Assembly: GCA_023458915.1 (NCBI GenBank)
Contig: JAEWWM010000041.1
Location: 1-15,173, forward strand
Direction: 5' to 3'
Origin: Bacillota bacterium
GTDB taxonomy: Bacteria > Bacillota > Clostridia > Oscillospirales > Acutalibacteraceae
DNA: 15,173 nt
The notes beneath the pieces are model-generated. The model did not search any database and had not been told where the DNA came from. It saw nothing but the letters and a program-made list of their open reading frames with translations. This document shows positions 12,087 through 15,173 of this stretch, piece after piece; position 1 is the first letter of the stretch; each line of letters begins with the position of its first letter. Position numbers and translations under genes: made by a program.

Positions 12087-13298
12087 ATGAATTTTGGAAT
12101 TGAGTTAGATTACAAAAAGCAAGGGTCTAATGTTGATGCGAAAAAGATATTAGATGCTTTAATCAAATTTCTAAACAAGTGGAAGGAGGCAACTCCACCG
12201 CGCAGAGCAGGCCTTTTTAGAAATCCTCAATTGTTTGTAAGAGCTATTATGGCCGATTATGCTAAAGCAGATAAATTTTTAAAAGCATATAAAAGTTTAG
12301 AAAAAAAGCTAGGGAGCGTTATTGCGCAAAAATTGACTGATAATAAACTTGCTGGAGGAATCAATCCAACTTTGCTTGCTCAAGGGGTTATGCGTGTTCC
12401 GATGCTTTTAAAAGAGATGCAAAAATTTAGGGGAGTTAGTTATGGCGACCCTAAAAAAAATAAGCCTCTTGGTGAACTATTGAACCATTTGAACCAAAAA
12501 AAATTTTATAAAGAAGAATTTGAAAAATTATCTAATGAAGTGGATGAAAAGTATTCCGAACATTTATATGAGAGTGCTGTAGAATGGCTTAAAACATTTA
12601 ATAATATAATTGGCGATGGGATTCAGGATATTATAAGCGATTTAACGATAGCGACAAAAGGTGGAGAAATAAAGATAACATTGCCAAAATCAGTTCAGGT
12701 AGTGAGGAAAAATAACGATAAGGTATTTAATAAGAGTAATTACACTAATAATGAATTGAAAAAAAATAAGAATGAAGAAAATTTAAAAAAAGAAAATGAC
12801 AGTAAAAGAGAAGAAGCATGGAGGATGCTGTGGATAAAAGGGTTCAAAGAAGCGTATTTCGGTCTTGAAGACTCAATTAGACGATGTTCAAATTTATTTA
12901 AGCCCAGAACCAAACCATTTAAAGCCATTAATGAACCACCAAAAGACCTCGATATTCTTCCAAAAAACACAGAAGCATTTGCCAATCTGCTCGATAGAGG
13001 TTACGCAAATTTTGCAAAGCAAATTAAAATAATTACTAACGCTATTTTAAGATCAAGTATTGAAGATGCAACAATTAGTGGTAGTGGATCTCATATCGTG
13101 AATAAATCCGGAATGCAAAAAGTAGACCCAAAGCTATTTAAAGAACGGAAAGAAGATGCTGTTGAAGAAATTAATAGATCCCTAAAAGCAATTGAAATAA
13201 TTTTCAAAGGATGGGATAATTTTAATAAGAAAGGAAATGTCAATAAAAGTCGTAGCTCAATTACGGGAGTGTTAAAAAAGTTATTTAGAATAAAGTAG
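12087..13298 (+). CDS. Unknown 403-aa protein with a RhoGEF (DH)-like motif
   Basis: I cannot assign this gene with certainty. It has a strong ribosome binding site (GGAGGGG, 5 nt before the ATG) and a good promoter, so it is very likely expressed. The protein is basic and mostly helical in appearance, without signal peptide or membrane segment. Residues 43-112 read like the middle of a Dbl-homology domain: aromatic and Ala-rich helices (LFRNPQLFVRAIMADYAKA, KAYKSLEKKL), then LLAQGVMRVPMLLKEM at 96-111. The last resembles the conserved DH helix usually written LLxxPVQRxxRYxLLLKEL, with a two-residue deletion. A Lys/Asn/Glu-rich low-complexity linker (about 208-243) joins a second helical domain (about 244-385) that I do not recognise. 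If the similarity is real, the protein would act on small GTPases, an odd job for a bacterium unless it targets a eukaryotic host; this is inference. priA follows 11 nt after the stop. Confidence 0.85.
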   Translation: MNFGIELDYKKQGSNVDAKKILDALIKFLNKWKEATPPRRAGLFRNPQLFVRAIMADYAKADKFLKAYKSLEKKLGSVIAQKLTDNKLAGGINPTLLAQGVMRVPMLLKEMQKFRGVSYGDPKKNKPLGELLNHLNQKKFYKEEFEKLSNEVDEKYSEHLYESAVEWLKTFNNIIGDGIQDIISDLTIATKGGEIKITLPKSVQVVRKNNDKVFNKSNYTNNELKKNKNEENLKKENDSKREEAWRMLWIKGFKEAYFGLEDSIRRCSNLFKPRTKPFKAINEPPKDLDILPKNTEAFANLLDRGYANFAKQIKIITNAILRSSIEDATISGSGSHIVNKSGMQKVDPKLFKERKEDAVEEINRSLKAIEIIFKGWDNFNKKGNVNKSRSSITGVLKKLFRIK

Positions 13299-13309
13299 GT
13301 GCTTGATTT

Positions 13310-15173
13310 ATAAATTTAATAGCAAAAATAGCAGTTGATAGAGTGGCGTATGGGTGTGATAATCTTTACAGTTACTTTGTGCCAGAAGAGCTTAAAAATA
13401 TAATTCAAACCGGTCAAAAAGTGATTGTTCCTTTTGGTAAAAGAAACATGAAACGCGCGGGGCTTGTGTGTGAACTGTCGGCTGAAATAAATCAATCAGA
13501 TTTAAAAAATATTTATGCGGTGTTGGATAAAATGCCGCCGATTTGTGATGAAATGATGGGTCTTATAAAATGGATGAAAAGCCATTATTTTTGCACTTAT
13601 TTTGAGGCAGCGAAACTTGTTTTCCCTCCTGGGCTTGGTAAAGGCGACTCAAAAACAGTTGGCGAAAGAACCATTAAAATTTTAAGTTTATCTGAAAAAA
13701 TTAATGCGGACAAGCTTTCATTTACTCCCAAACAGCAAAAAGTTTATGATTTTTTAAAAAATTTAGGAGAAGCAACCGCTAAAGAAATTTGTTATTTTAC
13801 AGGAGTTAGCGATTCTATAATCAAAACTCTTTTAAAAAAAGAGATAATAGTCTCGACCGAGCGTTTGGAATATAGAAGCCCAGAAAACACAGCGGAATAT
13901 TTAGAAAATAGCCGAACAAATTTGGTGTTGAATTCTGAACAGCAAAAAGTATTCGAAGAAATTTTAAAAGATTATCAAAACGGAAAGTATCAAGTTTCGC
14001 TTCTTTATGGGGTGACAGGAAGCGGCAAAACAGAAGTGATTTTAAGACTTATCGATTATGTTATTTCGCAAAGCAAAAGCGCAATATTTATGGTGCCTGA
14101 AATTGCTCTTACCACTCAGTTTATACATCTATTTAAATCCAGATATCACAATAAGGCGGCCGTGATTCACAGCGGGCTTTCGGATTGGGAGAGATTCGAC
14201 AACTGGAAACGCATAAAAAACGGCGAAATTCAAGTAGTTCTCGGAACGAGGAGCGCTGTTTTTGCTCCACTTAATAACATCGGGTTCATAGTAATCGACG
14301 AGGAACATGAATTTACATACAAATCTGAAGCTTCTCCTAGATTTAATGCTAAAGATGTGGCTAGGTATAGATGTAAATATTATAGCGGGATGATAATACT
14401 GTCCTCAGCGACCCCGTCTGTTGAAAGCTATTTTAAGACTAAAACCGGTGAATATAAACTTTATTCTTTAAAACATAGGTATGGTTCTGCAAAATTGCCC
14501 GAAGTTAATATTATTGATATGAATAAAGAAACTTCTGACCCGAACACGAATCAGTTCAGCACTGAGCTTATAGATGCTCTTAAAGATAATGTGCGAAGCA
14601 AAAAGCAGTCAATTATTTTTATTAATCGCCGCGGATATAACACTTTCGCCAAATGCCGAAGCTGCGGCGAAATTGTAACTTGCCCGAACTGCAGTGTGTC
14701 TCTTAATTTTCACAAGGCGAATAATCGGCTTATGTGCCATTATTGTAGTTATTCGTCAGAGTTTTTGAGTAGGTGTCCAAATTGCAAGCGGGGTAAAATT
14801 TGCTATTTTGGGGCTGGAACACAAAAAGCAGAGGATATTTTAATCAAGCTCATTCCTGAAGCTAAAATTTTGCGTATGGATTCAGATACCAAAAACACAA
14901 AAAAAATTTATGAATCAGCTTTTCAAGATTTTGCCAACGGGAAGTATGATGTTTTGCTAGGTACTCAAATGATTTCTAAAGGGTTTAATTTCCCGAACGT
15001 CACTCTTGTTGGAGTGCTTTCTGCTGATCAATATTTGTATAACGGAGATTTTAGAAGCTATGAAAAAACGTTTGATCTTATCACGCAGGTAGTGGGGAGG
15101 TCAGGGCGCGATAAATTCCCTGGAAAAGCTATAATTCAAACGTTTACACCTGAAAATGAAGTTCTAAAGTTTG
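13310..15173 (+). CDS. priA: Primosomal protein N' (replication restart helicase), partial
   Basis: PriA recognises stalled forks and reloads the replicative helicase. The frame is open to the window end (621 codons visible; the full protein is usually about 730-810), so the C-terminus is cut off. Motifs are complete so far: an N-terminal 3'-end-binding domain (YFVPEEL, VIVPFGKR), Walker A GVTGSGKTEV (234-243), DEEH (330-333), SSATPS, eight Cys of the two zinc sites (449, 452, 458, 461, 476, 479, 489, 492), and the late helicase motif QVVGRSGR. The start is unusual: an in-frame TGA lies at 13304-13306, and no ATG, GTG or TTG follows before the conserved IAKIAVDR strand. The ATA at 13310-13312 has AGGTG 8 nt upstream, overlapping the stop of the preceding gene, and gives the expected N-terminus; a GTG near residue 12 would remove a conserved strand. 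Confidence 0.95.
   Translation, partial: MNLIAKIAVDRVAYGCDNLYSYFVPEELKNIIQTGQKVIVPFGKRNMKRAGLVCELSAEINQSDLKNIYAVLDKMPPICDEMMGLIKWMKSHYFCTYFEAAKLVFPPGLGKGDSKTVGERTIKILSLSEKINADKLSFTPKQQKVYDFLKNLGEATAKEICYFTGVSDSIIKTLLKKEIIVSTERLEYRSPENTAEYLENSRTNLVLNSEQQKVFEEILKDYQNGKYQVSLLYGVTGSGKTEVILRLIDYVISQSKSAIFMVPEIALTTQFIHLFKSRYHNKAAVIHSGLSDWERFDNWKRIKNGEIQVVLGTRSAVFAPLNNIGFIVIDEEHEFTYKSEASPRFNAKDVARYRCKYYSGMIILSSATPSVESYFKTKTGEYKLYSLKHRYGSAKLPEVNIIDMNKETSDPNTNQFSTELIDALKDNVRSKKQSIIFINRRGYNTFAKCRSCGEIVTCPNCSVSLNFHKANNRLMCHYCSYSSEFLSRCPNCKRGKICYFGAGTQKAEDILIKLIPEAKILRMDSDTKNTKKIYESAFQDFANGKYDVLLGTQMISKGFNFPNVTLVGVLSADQYLYNGDFRSYEKTFDLITQVVGRSGRDKFPGKAIIQTFTPENEVLKF

Noticed and set aside
12087..12400. 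RhoGAP domain in the 403-aa protein (RAGLFRNP resembling the GIFR motif)
   Set aside because: The rest of a RhoGAP signature, notably the LKxFLRELPEPL helix, is not visible; the DH-like helix is the better match.
12740..12985. Minus-strand 81-codon frame within the 403-aa gene
   Set aside because: Antisense of the Lys/Asn/Glu-rich linker, giving Phe/Leu-rich noise; no start signal.

Overview
The window looks like a piece of chromosome from a low-GC, spore-forming member of the Clostridia. The evidence is a stage V sporulation gene (spoVAD), a penicillin-binding protein with PASTA domains of the SpoVD type, a SEDS protein of the FtsW/SpoVE type, strong AGGAGG-like ribosome binding sites, AT-rich intergenic DNA, and the pairing of a NifU-like protein with a GGGtGRT-family protein, which I know from clostridial genomes. 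I cannot name a species.

Layout. Positions 157-9679 form a long run of minus-strand genes. Read in the direction of transcription they are spoVD/ftsI, mraY, ftsW/spoVE, murG, a NifU-like Fe-S scaffold gene, a GGGtGRT gene, possibly a 60-codon gene, and spoVAD. The first four are a dcw-type peptidoglycan cluster: MraY makes lipid I, MurG converts it to lipid II, and the SEDS glycosyltransferase with its class B penicillin-binding protein polymerises and crosslinks it. murE, murF and murD, which often sit inside such clusters, are absent. The Fe-S scaffold gene follows murG so closely that the murG stop codon touches its ribosome binding site. Five consecutive genes here (spoVD, mraY, ftsW, murG, nifU-like) start with TTG.

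Positions 9680-10725 are an unusual plus-strand island. It holds a 116-bp imperfect palindrome, an extended -10 promoter candidate, a tiny ORF, and a gene for an unrecognised small exported or membrane protein (149 aa). That protein has a signal peptide, a repetitive Ser/Thr/Gln/Lys linker, a His4 run, a transmembrane helix and an aromatic tail. A hairpin terminator ends it, overlapping the 3' end of a convergent ATPase gene (PRK06851-type, 10726-11823, minus).

Positions 11824-15173 are plus-strand. A promoter region with a dyad and a duplicated 18-bp AT block precedes a 403-codon gene of unknown function. This protein carries a short motif resembling the CR3 helix of eukaryotic RhoGEF (DH) domains. 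It is followed, 11 nt after its stop, by priA, which runs off the window and has no ATG/GTG/TTG where its N-terminus must begin.

The most interesting parts are the 403-aa protein, the palindrome plus small-protein island, and a roughly 80-100-bp element found in two copies upstream of spoVAD and ftsW. No rRNA, tRNA, CRISPR array, insertion sequence or recognised riboswitch was seen.
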